Shown here: one piece after another, positions 1 through 8,165 of the stretch
Numbering within the stretch: the stretch's first letter is position 1
How the letters are laid out: each line of letters starts with the position of its first letter
Source: CAYIYO01 sp964367715
GTDB taxonomy: Bacteria; Chlamydiota; Chlamydiia; Chlamydiales; Criblamydiaceae
Assembly (NCBI GenBank): GCA_964367715.1
Contig: CAYIYO010000031.1
Span: 1 to 22,779 of the forward strand
Length of the DNA: 22,779 nucleotides
Direction: 5' to 3'
The notes under the pieces: model-generated
What the model was told of the DNA's origin: nothing
What the model saw: the letters and a program-made list of their open reading frames with translations, nothing else
The model's database searches: none
Translations under genes and position numbers: made by a program

Positions 1-664
1 AGCGTGCGATCTCGCCCCCTCCAAAGAGCCACCCTAATACAAAAGAGAGTTCGAAGAGAGAAGTGGTTTTTTTATAAATAATTTCTTTTAGTGTGCTGAT
101 CGAAAGATTGGGAGGGTAAATATCAAGAAACTGACCTCCTGTCGCACCAAAGATTCCTGTATTATAAGAGGCACTTTCGATGGCAAGAGTACAGATATGG
201 TTACTATCGTAAGAAAAAGGGAGGCGCAGCTGTCGGAGCGTTTCTGCGTTTTTCGTCAAAAATTTATATCCTGCCGCAATCAAAGCGTAGCTTACAAGAA
301 GAGCGGTGGCTTCTCCATATATTTTGTGAACAGTGGGTTTGTCGCGGCGTAGGTCATCATCATCCATGCAAGGAAGATCGTCAGCGACGAGAGAAGCAGT
401 ATGAAAATATTCCACTGCAAGAGCGGCATACGTTGCATCTCCTTCGTATCCAATCCCTTTTGCAATCATCATCACAAGAGCGGGACGAAACCGTTTTCCA
501 GGAGAGAGTAAAACATATTCGCATGCTTCGCGCAACTTCCCGGGTTCTCCTAGGCTAGGCAATTCAATGCGCATTTCTTCATCGATTTGAAGTTGATAGG
601 GCCTTAGTATTTCAAAAATTTCATCTTTGGGGGAGAGAACGAGGGGGAGATTTTTTTTATCCAT
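1..664 (-). CDS. ispA: Polyprenyl (geranyl/farnesyl/geranylgeranyl) diphosphate synthase, C-terminus cut by window edge
   Basis: This is the first ~221 codons of a trans-type prenyl diphosphate synthase; the frame runs off the left edge. The enzyme condenses isopentenyl diphosphate with an allylic diphosphate in the cytosol, feeding quinone and undecaprenyl carriers. Visible signatures are GKRFRPAL (about residues 47-54), the first aspartate-rich motif DDLPCMDDDDLRR in the long IspA-type form, the following KPTVH, GGQFLDI and KTTSLFELS. The second aspartate-rich motif would lie beyond the window. In IspA homologues the stretch after GEATA usually contains a Gly-Asp (AGDAL); here it reads LVSYAL. 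The start is ATG at 664 with AAGGCGG about 9 bases upstream. It lies 88 bases downstream of the helicase gene on the same strand and may be co-transcribed, although TATAAT at 699-704 could be its own -10. Family is certain; chain length (FPP or GGPP) is not. Confidence 0.85.
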   Translation of the reverse strand, partial: MDKKNLPLVLSPKDEIFEILRPYQLQIDEEMRIELPSLGEPGKLREACEYVLLSPGKRFRPALVMMIAKGIGYEGDATYAALAVEYFHTASLVADDLPCMDDDDLRRDKPTVHKIYGEATALLVSYALIAAGYKFLTKNAETLRQLRLPFSYDSNHICTLAIESASYNTGIFGATGGQFLDIYPPNLSISTLKEIIYKKTTSLFELSFVLGWLFGGGEIAR

Positions 665-698
665 GCAAATGGCCGCCTTATGAGGTGTTATTGTCCTC

Positions 699-704
699 AT
701 TATA
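699..704 (-). promoter_or_regulatory. Possible -10 box of the prenyl synthase gene
   Basis: A perfect TATAAT on the minus strand lies about 35 bases upstream of the ATG at 664. The hexamer 17 bases further upstream (GTGTGA) is a poor -35, so this is only a candidate. Confidence 0.3.
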
Positions 705-752
705 TGTGAAGGAACCAAAAATCACACGGGTAATTTGTTCGAATGATTTACC

Positions 753-2972
753 TTATGTCCGCTTGACCAGGTAGTAAGTTTTGCGATAAAAGTCGACCAT
801 TCCTTTCTCTGCTGCAGCTGTGTCGGCAAAAAGTGTTTGGCAAGGAGGAAGGCTATTGAGAAATAGCTTTCCATATCCTTTGTTGACGAGACGGGAATCC
901 AGGCAAACAATGCAGCCGCGATCATTTTTGTTTCTGATGAGGCGACCGAACCCTTGTTTGAATTTTACAATCGCGTTCGGGATTGTGTATTCCATGAAGG
1001 GATCGCCTCCTTTGGCTAGAATTGCTTCTGTGCGGGCTTGTGTCAGGGGTTCGCTAGGAACTTTGAAGGGAAGCTTTACGATGACGACGCAGCGCAGTGC
1101 ATCGCCTGCCACATCGACACCTTCCCAGAAGGAGTCGGTTCCAAAGAGGACAGCGCCTCTAGTCGATTTGAAAGCGTTAATGAGGGCTGTACGTGTGCTA
1201 TCGCCTTGTTTCATCGGAGTTAGCTTATGCTCTAAAAGGCGGCCCTGAAGAACGTTAAAACAATATTTTAGCATCGAATAAGAGGTGAATAAAACGAACG
1301 CGTTGCCTCTACTTGCCAATACAGCCATTAGAATTTTCTCTATCGCTGCGTTGGTGAATTGAGGGTGAGTCGGATTTGGCATATCGGTCGGAACAACAAG
1401 CAGTGATTGTTCGGCGTAGTTGAAGGGAGAATCGTATTGTTTTTCTGTAATTTCGCGATAGGGCATTAGTTGTGGAACGAGGCCAAGGCGTTGTTTAATA
1501 AAATCAAATTTATTATTTGTCGTTAACGTCGCGCTGCAAAGCACCGTTGTCGGAAATTTATTAAAGAGGTTGTCTGCCATTGTTTTTGAGATGTCTAGTT
1601 TGGCGTCCATGAGCACAACATTGTTCATTGTGCGCGTCATGTAGGATTCCACCCAACGGACGGTTGCGGGACTATCTGCTCCCATGACGAAGTCTTCTAC
1701 TGTTTTTCCGTATAGGTCGAGGCGGTCTGCGTAGGCATTGATATCAATACGAACGCCTTGTGTGCGTTCATCTAACGTTTCGTCTTTGAGGGCGGGGATG
1801 GCGCTGATAATGTACCGTAATGACTGGATATAGCGACGCAGTGTTTCTAAAAAGCTCACGCATTTTGGGGAGACTTCTTCTTTCCATATGGAATGTTCTT
1901 TTTGGGGAGCTAGAATGCGGAGTTTATTTTCTAGTCCGGATTCTTCTCCTTTAGAAGGTTGTGCATCAATAAGTTCCGAAAATGATTGGAAGAGGAATCC
2001 GCACTGGCGCCACACCTCTTGCGCCATGGCCGGCAGGTCGATATCGAGTGATGTCAAAAGTGGATGGGCAACTTTTGGAAGCTCATTTCGAAAGTAATCC
2101 TGGAGTTGTTGTTTAAGGAGAGGGATTTTTCCATAGGCTTTGTCGTTGCGATGACCTACAAGGCGAGCGAGAGTACGGGCAACCATCATGATGCTGACGC
2201 GTGACGCAAAGTGTTCGGTCGCAATTTCTTCGATGTTATGGGCTTCGTCGAGAATCACACGTTGGTAGTCGGGGAGGATTCCCTGACCATTCGATTGTTC
2301 GCGATAGGAAAGATCGGAAAAAAAAAGGCTGTGATTCGAGATGAGCAGATGGGCGTCGCTTGCAGCGCGGCGTGAGTTAAAAAAGTGGCACGTTTTGTAA
2401 TGGGCGCATTTGTCACGGTTACAGGTGTCGCTTTCTGCACATACTTTTTCCCATGCGTCGTGACTTGGATTAAAAGGAAGATCCGACCGGGAGCCGTCTA
2501 GGGTTTTTTGGCTCCACCCGTCAATTTTTACGAGTTCTTCGCGCTCTTCTTCCGGAAGCAGAGAGAGTTCTTGCTGCACATCATGAAGTTTTCTTAAGCA
2601 GACATAATTTCCCATTCCTTTAACAAGGACGGCTTTGATGTCGACTCCCAATGCTTTTTTTAGAAGGGGAATGTCTTTATAAAGCAGTTGTTCTTGTAAA
2701 TGGATCGTGTGCGTAGAGATGAGAGTGCGTTCATTTTGGTTGAGCGCCCAGACAACGGCGGGTATAAGGTAGGCGAGGCTTTTTCCTGTGCCCGTTCCTG
2801 CTTCAATCAGTGTTGAACAAGAGTCGTTGTAGGCGTCGATGATGGTGCGTAGCATCTGCTGCTGTTCGCTTCGCGGCTCAAAACCTTTTAGTGATTGACT
2901 AACCGCTCCACCAGGAGCTAAAAGCTCCACAACTTGATCGGGATCTAGAGCTTGGGAGGTGGGAAGTGGCAT
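753..2972 (-). CDS. dinG: DinG/XPD-family superfamily 2 ATP-dependent DNA helicase with iron-sulfur cysteines
   Basis: 739 aa, full length for DinG (about 700-720 aa). Walker A is AGTGTGKS (58-65) and the DEAH box is at 242-245 (LDEAHNIEE). Four cysteines are placed as in DinG: C125, then C184, C189 and C195, with the 5- and 6-residue spacings of the last three E. coli DinG ligands, so a [4Fe-4S] cluster is likely. ISNHSLFF, CSATLT, GTDSFWEGVDV and the C-terminal QGFGRLIR complete the helicase motifs. Family members unwind DNA 5'-3', acting on D-loops, R-loops or repair intermediates. The start is ATG at 2972; an upstream ATG is out of frame, and no clear ribosome site is seen. It follows rpoD on the same strand after 188 bases holding an inverted repeat, and precedes the prenyl synthase. 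DinG versus the YoaA paralogue cannot be settled by eye. Confidence 0.9.
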   Translation of the reverse strand: MPLPTSQALDPDQVVELLAPGGAVSQSLKGFEPRSEQQQMLRTIIDAYNDSCSTLIEAGTGTGKSLAYLIPAVVWALNQNERTLISTHTIHLQEQLLYKDIPLLKKALGVDIKAVLVKGMGNYVCLRKLHDVQQELSLLPEEEREELVKIDGWSQKTLDGSRSDLPFNPSHDAWEKVCAESDTCNRDKCAHYKTCHFFNSRRAASDAHLLISNHSLFFSDLSYREQSNGQGILPDYQRVILDEAHNIEEIATEHFASRVSIMMVARTLARLVGHRNDKAYGKIPLLKQQLQDYFRNELPKVAHPLLTSLDIDLPAMAQEVWRQCGFLFQSFSELIDAQPSKGEESGLENKLRILAPQKEHSIWKEEVSPKCVSFLETLRRYIQSLRYIISAIPALKDETLDERTQGVRIDINAYADRLDLYGKTVEDFVMGADSPATVRWVESYMTRTMNNVVLMDAKLDISKTMADNLFNKFPTTVLCSATLTTNNKFDFIKQRLGLVPQLMPYREITEKQYDSPFNYAEQSLLVVPTDMPNPTHPQFTNAAIEKILMAVLASRGNAFVLFTSYSMLKYCFNVLQGRLLEHKLTPMKQGDSTRTALINAFKSTRGAVLFGTDSFWEGVDVAGDALRCVVIVKLPFKVPSEPLTQARTEAILAKGGDPFMEYTIPNAIVKFKQGFGRLIRNKNDRGCIVCLDSRLVNKGYGKLFLNSLPPCQTLFADTAAAEKGMVDFYRKTYYLVKRT

Positions 2973-3028
2973 GGGATGAACGACCGCATTAAATGGGTTT
3001 AAGAGCTAGGCACAGATAAAAAGAAAAT

Positions 3029-3139
3029 TTACTACAGGGCCCACAGAGGGCACAGAGAGAGGTTATCGCGTTATTTAATGAGAATCCTGCAGTTAATTCA
3101 TTACTACAGTCTCTGTGTTCTCTGTGGGCTCTGTGGTAA
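3029..3139. repeat. Imperfect inverted repeat of CACAGAG-type arms, possible rpoD terminator
   Basis: The arm at 3029-3058 reads TTACTACAGGGCCCACAGAG and then GGCACAGAGA. The reverse complement of 3110-3139 reads TTACCACAGAGCCCACAGAG and then AACACAGAGA. That is 26 of 30 matching bases around a ~51-base centre. In RNA this could form a long hairpin just after rpoD (stop at 3161). There is no long T-run next to it, so intrinsic termination is uncertain. A related single arm occurs near 11699-11720. Confidence 0.75.
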
Positions 3140-3160
3140 GTTCTTCTATTTTGTAGAATA

Positions 3161-4825
3161 TTATTCCATTTCCATCATATCGAGGAACGCTTTTAATCGC
3201 TTCGAACGTGTCGGATGGCGCATTTTGCGGAGTGCCTTTGCTTCGATTTGACGGATACGTTCACGCGTTACGTTAAATTCGACACCTACCTCTTCGAGAG
3301 TTTTTGGCTTTCCGTCGGTGAGTCCGAAGCGGTACTGAAGAACGCGACGTTCGCGGTCCGTTAACGTGTCCAAGACTTCGTTCATCACATCTTTAAGGAT
3401 CGAATACCCTGTGGCTTCTGAAGGAGAGTCCGCCCCTGTATCTTCGAGGAAGTCTCCGAACTGGCTTTCTCCGCCGTCTCCTACTTCTGCTTGGAGTGAG
3501 ATCGGATGCTGGGCAATCTTGTAAATTTCACGCACGCGGTCGGCGGTGATGCCGAGTTCGTTTGCGAGCTCTTCAGGACTAGGCTCGCGTCCGGTTTCCA
3601 TCATCAACTTTTTGGCGCCACGAAGGACCTTGTTGATGGTTTCGATCATATGGACAGGAATACGGATCGTACGCGCCTGGTCGGCGATGGCGCGGGTGAC
3701 TGCTTGGCGGATCCACCACGTGGCATAGGTAGAAAACTTGTAACCGCGGCGGTATTCAAACTTTTCAACCGCCTTCATCAATCCCATGTTCCCTTCTTGA
3801 ATTAAATCCAAGAACGACAATCCACGGTTGGTATATTTTTTTGCGATGGAGATAACAAGACGTAGGTTAGACTCCACCATTTCGCGTTTTGCTTCTTGGC
3901 TTTTATCCATCCAGCGTTGAAGCATACGGACATCTTTTTTGAATTCGTCGAGGGTGCGTCCTGCTGCCAACTCTTTTTTTCGAAGTCTGCGCTGTGCGGC
4001 ATGGAGTTTTTGTGCGGCGAATTTATTACGTTCTGCGCGGGGCTCGAGTTCTTTAATTTCTTTTTCTAGCTCAAGGAAGCGGCCGTAGGAGTTCATGATC
4101 ACTTCGCCGAAGTCGTCGATGATATTTTGTCGTTGGTGAAGGCGGCGGAGATAGGCTTGCATGCGGATGCGGCATTTTTCGATTTCTTCTTGTGTGTAAA
4201 CTTGTTCCTGCTTTTTGAGTTCGCCGGTATACAGTTTATTGAGAAGTGCGGAAAGTGTAAGATCTTCTTTGATTAGTAATTCGCGCAATTTCGGCAGTAA
4301 TGCATTAAATTCTGTCTTATTTTCAACTTCTTTTTCTGCGATACATTTGTCAAAACGTTCCTTACCTTGGATCAAATAGGTAGCGATGGCGATGGATTCC
4401 GATGTTGAGTAGCGGAAGCGCATGATGATGCGTTCGATCTGGAGTTGTGCCTTTTCGATACGTTTGGAAATTTCCACTTCTTCTTCTCGGCTTAGAAGCG
4501 GAACGGATCCCATCTCTTTTAGGTACATACGGACAGGATCGTCGGGGGATCCTTCCATCCGTTTTGGCATCCCTTCGAGCTCTTTTGCCTCTTTTTTCTT
4601 TTCTTTTTGGCGATCCACTTCCGATTGGTTAAGGATCGAGATGTCCATCCCGGTCAAGAAAATGAGGACCTGGTCGATCTGTTCTGCGTTGTCAAAGGAC
4701 ATGGGCAGGATTTCATTAATCTCTTCATAGGTGATGTGCCCCTGCTCTTTGGCAAGAGAAACCAGCTCATCAACTTTTTGTTGGTGTTGAGGAGAGAATG
4801 ATTGCTTGAAGTTTGTTTTAGTCAT
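3161..4825 (-). CDS. rpoD: Primary RNA polymerase sigma factor RpoD (chlamydial sigma-66 type)
   Basis: 554 aa. It binds core RNA polymerase and recognises -35/-10 promoters of most genes. A short region 1.1-like N-terminus (about 10-60) is followed by region 1.2 (DDPVRMYLKEMGSVPLLSREEE, about 95-117) and a charged non-conserved segment (about 130-310). Region 2 starts near 314 (KREMVESNLRLVISIAKKYT); the -10 recognition helix is around 357-375 (RGYKFSTYATWWIRQA). Region 3 covers about 385-460. Region 4 (about 483-550) has the helix-turn-helix TLEEVGVEFNVTRERIRQIE. Length is close to Chlamydia sigma-66 (about 570). Start is ATG at 4825; AGGAA lies about 16 bases upstream, rather far. A TTGACA-type promoter is present upstream. 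It is divergent from the CoiA-like gene, which separates it from the CT616-like gene. Confidence 0.97.
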   Translation of the reverse strand: MTKTNFKQSFSPQHQQKVDELVSLAKEQGHITYEEINEILPMSFDNAEQIDQVLIFLTGMDISILNQSEVDRQKEKKKEAKELEGMPKRMEGSPDDPVRMYLKEMGSVPLLSREEEVEISKRIEKAQLQIERIIMRFRYSTSESIAIATYLIQGKERFDKCIAEKEVENKTEFNALLPKLRELLIKEDLTLSALLNKLYTGELKKQEQVYTQEEIEKCRIRMQAYLRRLHQRQNIIDDFGEVIMNSYGRFLELEKEIKELEPRAERNKFAAQKLHAAQRRLRKKELAAGRTLDEFKKDVRMLQRWMDKSQEAKREMVESNLRLVISIAKKYTNRGLSFLDLIQEGNMGLMKAVEKFEYRRGYKFSTYATWWIRQAVTRAIADQARTIRIPVHMIETINKVLRGAKKLMMETGREPSPEELANELGITADRVREIYKIAQHPISLQAEVGDGGESQFGDFLEDTGADSPSEATGYSILKDVMNEVLDTLTDRERRVLQYRFGLTDGKPKTLEEVGVEFNVTRERIRQIEAKALRKMRHPTRSKRLKAFLDMMEME

Positions 4826-4925
4826 AATATATTATATAATTCCTGCTACCACGTGACGGTTTAACGAAGCTCTATCTAATTGATCCTTAAAGAAGGGCAA
4901 AAACAAAATGGACTGTACGAAAAGT

Positions 4926-4953
4926 TTCTAATAGAATGCGGGTTTTTGTCAAG
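4926..4953 (-). promoter_or_regulatory. Candidate rpoD promoter
   Basis: On the minus strand TTGACA (4948-4953, perfect -35) is followed after 16 bases by TAGAAA (4926-4931, 4 of 6 to TATAAT). It would give a leader of about 95 bases before the rpoD ATG. The rest of the 4826-5029 gap is AT-rich and must also hold the promoter of the divergent CoiA-like gene, for which I see no convincing boxes. Confidence 0.5.
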
Positions 4954-5029
4954 GGCAATAGGCTTCGTTGTTGTTTTTGAATTGATTACCTTTTAAAGAA
5001 GTACTCCATTTAATACAAGAAAAAATTTC

Positions 5030-5875
5030 ATGCAATTATATGCCTTTGATGAAAAAAAAGAAATAATCTCCTCATTACAAGCTAAGCGTCATCGAAATTA
5101 TCAATGCTTGGAGTGTGGAGGCCCTCTCCGCCTCCGCGGTGGTCAGCATCGACAAAAACATTTTTTTCATTTGTCACTCACTTCCGACTGCAGCCAGCGC
5201 CGCAAAAGCATGACCCATATTCAGGTCCAATGTACCATTCAACGGCTACTCCCCCAAGGCGATTGCCATCTCGAACGCCCTTTTCCCGAAATTTCTCGCA
5301 TCGCGGACGTTGTATGGGAATCCGAAAAACTGATTTTTGAAGTCCAATGCTCTTCCATGCGAGCAGAAGAGGCCCTTGCGCGAAATCAAGACTACGCCCG
5401 TGTGGGCTATCAGGTTGTATGGATTTTGCACGACAAACGTTATAATCGCTGGAGAATGACTGCTGTAGAAGAAGGACTGCGCCACTCTCCTCACTATTAT
5501 ACCAATATTGATAGCGAGGGGAATGGACACATTTACGATCAATGGCAATGGAGTGGAGAAGGGATTCGTCGCGATCGCCTGTGGCCCCTGACCGTTGACA
5601 TTCGCTTCCCGCTACGCAAAAATCAGGAGTCAAAAAAATGCGCTCTCCTCTTAGTAGAGGAAAGACAAGGTTGGTGGCCTCTGTTTTTTGAAGGGGATCT
5701 TCTCTCGATAGCATACCGACAAGAAGACAATGACTACTTTATTAAAGCGATGGAGAGGCAATCCCTTTTGATGAGAAAAAAAGAAAATTTTTCAGTCTTA
5801 GATCAAGTGGTAAGGAGAATTCTCAGGACATATAAAATATTATTTAATTATATTGTTGAGCGGTCGTGTCATTAA
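5030..5875 (+). CDS. CoiA-like (competence-associated) nuclease-fold protein
   Basis: 281 aa. Arrangement matches the CoiA family. An N-terminal zinc-ribbon-like segment has CLEC (C26, C29) and KHFFH (H44, H47). A restriction-endonuclease-like core has RIADVVW (90-96, with D93) and IFEVQCSS (102-109, with E104 and Q106), followed by a conserved GYQVVWIL (126-133). These would be the metal-binding acids and ExQ catalytic residues of a PD-(D/E)xK fold. CoiA is needed in Gram-positive natural transformation for recombination of incoming DNA; in a chlamydia-like bacterium the role is inferred only. Start is ATG at 5030 with a weak purine-rich site (AAGAAAAAA). The 3' end overlaps the convergent CT616-like gene by 32 bases (5844-5875). 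It sits between two genes that are neighbours in C. trachomatis (from memory). Confidence 0.75.
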   Translation: MQLYAFDEKKEIISSLQAKRHRNYQCLECGGPLRLRGGQHRQKHFFHLSLTSDCSQRRKSMTHIQVQCTIQRLLPQGDCHLERPFPEISRIADVVWESEKLIFEVQCSSMRAEEALARNQDYARVGYQVVWILHDKRYNRWRMTAVEEGLRHSPHYYTNIDSEGNGHIYDQWQWSGEGIRRDRLWPLTVDIRFPLRKNQESKKCALLLVEERQGWWPLFFEGDLLSIAYRQEDNDYFIKAMERQSLLMRKKENFSVLDQVVRRILRTYKILFNYIVERSCH

Positions 5876-7169
5876 ATTTGACTCCATATAGAATTCCCAC
5901 GACGTTATGGCGGAATACGCCGGTAGGAATCAGTCCAAGTTGGCATTCAATCAAAAGCTCTTGTCCCACTTTTTGTTTCATCACCAGCCGCGTCTTTGTC
6001 TGATTGTGCGCGTTGAGTTGAGAAAGACTGTCTCTCCATTCGATGAGTCCTTCTTCGATGATCGACGAGAACTCTTGCTGAAATTTTTCAGGACTCCATC
6101 CGAGTAAATCTTTGATCTGATTATTCACAAAGAGTAGCTTGTTTTCTTTTGGAGAAAACACAAAAACTGTGCAGGAGTTTTCGCTGCGCAAGTTATCGCA
6201 TAGACGGCGTAGGTCAAGAGTATAGCTATCCATTCCGAGATCGCGAAAGCGGGAGTTATATCCGGTCAAATGGTGGGAGCCCGTAATTTTTTGTGCGATG
6301 TCGATGCAGCGTTTAAGTTGCTCGTCATAATGCTCTTTGTAAAAGGGAGAAGAAGCCCCGCCGTTTTTTTCTTGTAATTTTTTTTCTTCTGCGGCTGTTT
6401 TGATGTTGAGTTGGTAATGGTGCGCCTCTTCGTTGATGACGAATCCTTCCGCTAAAGGATTATTTGTTGTGTCGAAGGAAGGTTCGATAGAAAAGCTGGA
6501 GGTGTCGGCCAGTTGTAAAAGCGTCTTTATTTCGTAGGTGAGGTCGTGAATTTTATTTTCTAGCAGTTCAACTTGCTCTTGTTTGTGGTCGATGGTTCCA
6601 CGCAACTCACTAATCGTCTCTTGCAAGCTGTTTGCCTGTTCTTTTTCTTCTTCCAGTTGCTTTAACGATTTTTCTTTGTAGAGTTGGAACTCTTCTTGTA
6701 GCAGCTGGTGAAGATGTTTAGAATTTTCTCTTTCTTGCGTGAGCTTTTGCATCTCTTCATTGCGATAATTAATTTCTTCTAACAGCTGTTCGTTGGCTTT
6801 TTCTTGCGCGGCAATGAATTCCTGCTGCTTTAAGAGTTCTTCTTTTTCAATCGCTAATTCTTTTTCTTTTTCTTCTAATAAAAGAGAGAAATCGACCGAT
6901 TCCTCTTCTACAGATGCAGGCGCAGGGACAACCTCCACGACAGGGGGGGGAGGTAGGACCACTTGCTGGCTTTTATGGCTTCCAAGAAGAGCAAAAATGA
7001 GGAGAGATCCACAACAGCTCAGCAACATTCCCAATGGAAAACTCACCCATTCAGGATTTGTTCCTTCATGAAAAAGAGGGACGGCACATAAAATAATTAA
7101 AGGGAGGAGGTATAGAAGGGCGACGATAGCAACAATTTGGTGGCGCGACTGTATATGATTGAATTTCAT
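5844..7169 (-). CDS. CT616-like membrane-anchored coiled-coil protein with C-terminal PAS-like domain
   Basis: 441 aa. Two hydrophobic segments (about 11-32 and 44-63) should form an N-terminal membrane hairpin. A proline/valine linker follows (about 70-85, VLPPPPVVEVVPAP), then a long Glu/Lys/Gln-rich coiled coil (about 92-222), a variable middle, and a C-terminal domain (about 332-432). That last domain looks PAS-like: TVFVFSPKENKLLFVNNQIKD, LLGWSPEKF and a closing beta strand VVGILYGVKF. There is no kinase, GGDEF or other output domain. Size, topology and position between rpoD and rpsT suggest the chlamydial CT616 family, whose function is not known to me. The linker is encoded by a run of eight C (G8 on the plus strand, 6943-6950). 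Start is ATG at 7169; the ribosome site is weak. It is convergent with the CoiA-like gene. Confidence 0.7.
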   Translation of the reverse strand: MKFNHIQSRHQIVAIVALLYLLPLIILCAVPLFHEGTNPEWVSFPLGMLLSCCGSLLIFALLGSHKSQQVVLPPPPVVEVVPAPASVEEESVDFSLLLEEKEKELAIEKEELLKQQEFIAAQEKANEQLLEEINYRNEEMQKLTQERENSKHLHQLLQEEFQLYKEKSLKQLEEEKEQANSLQETISELRGTIDHKQEQVELLENKIHDLTYEIKTLLQLADTSSFSIEPSFDTTNNPLAEGFVINEEAHHYQLNIKTAAEEKKLQEKNGGASSPFYKEHYDEQLKRCIDIAQKITGSHHLTGYNSRFRDLGMDSYTLDLRRLCDNLRSENSCTVFVFSPKENKLLFVNNQIKDLLGWSPEKFQQEFSSIIEEGLIEWRDSLSQLNAHNQTKTRLVMKQKVGQELLIECQLGLIPTGVFRHNVVGILYGVKFNDTTAQQYN

Positions 7170-7183
7170 AAAAAATTCTTCTA

Positions 7184-7206
7184 CCCAATCGACTCAATTC
7201 GTTGGG
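7184..7206 (-). other. Small hairpin just upstream of the CT616-like gene
   Basis: CCCAA (7184-7188) pairs with TTGGG (7202-7206) around a 13-base centre, 15 bases upstream of the ATG. It could lie in the mRNA leader; whether it matters is unknown. Confidence 0.25.
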
Positions 7207-7264
7207 CATATCCCTCTTATTTTCAATATACATAATTTAGAATAAAGAGAATAGAAAAGCAGAA

Positions 7265-8149
7265 TTATTTTATATATACCGTTCGTGATTCAACAGATAG
7301 TTCAATCGTGAGACTGCTGACTGTCAAGTTTGGATGCCGCGGATCCTGCGCACTGACAGGCTCAATACATACGTAGGAGGCGTTTTTTGGGTGATATAGC
7401 TGCCACGCATTTTCTTCCGATGCACACGAATACCGCGTTTTTAATTTATATAGAGGTGTCGTTAAATAAATTTCTGCTGCAGTAGGATCCGGAAAACCAA
7501 AAAAGGTGTAGTCGGCTTCTTCGACAAGAGGAAATGTAAGAAGATGTGTTTCTCGATTAAAGTTCCACGTGGAAGGCAGTGATACTTTCCCTTCTTTTGT
7601 TAAATAATGATCCTTCACACGCGCTGATACCTCCCCTTTTCCTTCAGGCAGATGGTAGTAATAGTGGATGCCGATAATAGAATCTGTGTCACTGACAACA
7701 CTTAATTCAATACGCAATCCTGTTGCTGTTAAAAACGCGTCGTAGCTCATGGTAAAATTTTGACCTTCAAGCGCACTTAACGCAACACCTTCCCACATGT
7801 CGCTTCCTTTCAATGTCGCATGAATACTATTTTCGCTCGTAGTATAGGTCCATGGAGCGTAGCGGCCAATCCCGTGAGAAAAAGGATCGTACGAGTCTCC
7901 CTTCGCTTTAAGTCGGGCGATATGAGGAAATGCACTTTCATTCAATAGAGGAGGAATAATTCCAGGATGGCGGCGATGAAAATGGGGACCAATCATTGCA
8001 CCAAGTCCCGCATTGCGCTCTTCGAATAAGGGGTTCGTCGATTGATCAATCAGTTGGATATCCCCCTTCTTGAAACTAAGAAGGTTCATTCCTCTCTGCG
8101 GAAAAAATACTGCTTCATAACCATCACTTCTCAAAAGAACGGGTTCCAT
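7265..8149 (-). CDS. Aldose 1-epimerase-like (galactose mutarotase superfamily) protein
   Basis: 294 aa, typical length. The superfamily interconverts alpha and beta anomers of sugars or sugar phosphates. Candidate catalytic and binding residues: H92 in SHGIGRYAPW, H162/H166 in IHYYYHLPEG, and E263 in CIEPVSAQDPRHPN, corresponding to the His/His/Glu set of mutarotases. IGPHFHRRHPG (53-63) is an unusual His-rich stretch. Start is ATG at 8149, 16 bases after the DUF3592-like stop, so it is probably the last gene of an operon with the pseudouridine synthase. The final ~7 codons (RTVYIK and stop) coincide with a half copy of a palindromic repeat (7275-7293), so the C-terminus may have been rewritten by repeat insertion. 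Substrate is unknown. Confidence 0.75.
   Translation of the reverse strand: MEPVLLRSDGYEAVFFPQRGMNLLSFKKGDIQLIDQSTNPLFEERNAGLGAMIGPHFHRRHPGIIPPLLNESAFPHIARLKAKGDSYDPFSHGIGRYAPWTYTTSENSIHATLKGSDMWEGVALSALEGQNFTMSYDAFLTATGLRIELSVVSDTDSIIGIHYYYHLPEGKGEVSARVKDHYLTKEGKVSLPSTWNFNRETHLLTFPLVEEADYTFFGFPDPTAAEIYLTTPLYKLKTRYSCASEENAWQLYHPKNASYVCIEPVSAQDPRHPNLTVSSLTIELSVESRTVYIK
7275..7293. repeat. Half copy of a palindromic repeat inside a gene end
   Basis: TATACCGTTCGTGATTCAA here matches 18 of 19 bases of one arm (reverse complement of 22633-22651) of the palindrome at 22604-22651. It encodes the last residues of the epimerase-like protein. No second arm is visible nearby. Confidence 0.65.
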
Positions 8150-8165
8150 TCTGTATCCTACGGAG

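Noticed and set aside
820..1248. 142-codon open frame on the plus strand
   Set aside because: Lies antisense inside the DinG-like gene, has no recognisable domain and composition of a shadow frame.
3029..3139. CRISPR-like array
   Set aside because: Only two arms, inverted rather than direct, with no regular spacers; no cas genes in the window.
5178..5714. 178-codon open frame on the minus strand
   Set aside because: Fully antisense to the CoiA-like gene, which has clear family motifs; no motif of its own.
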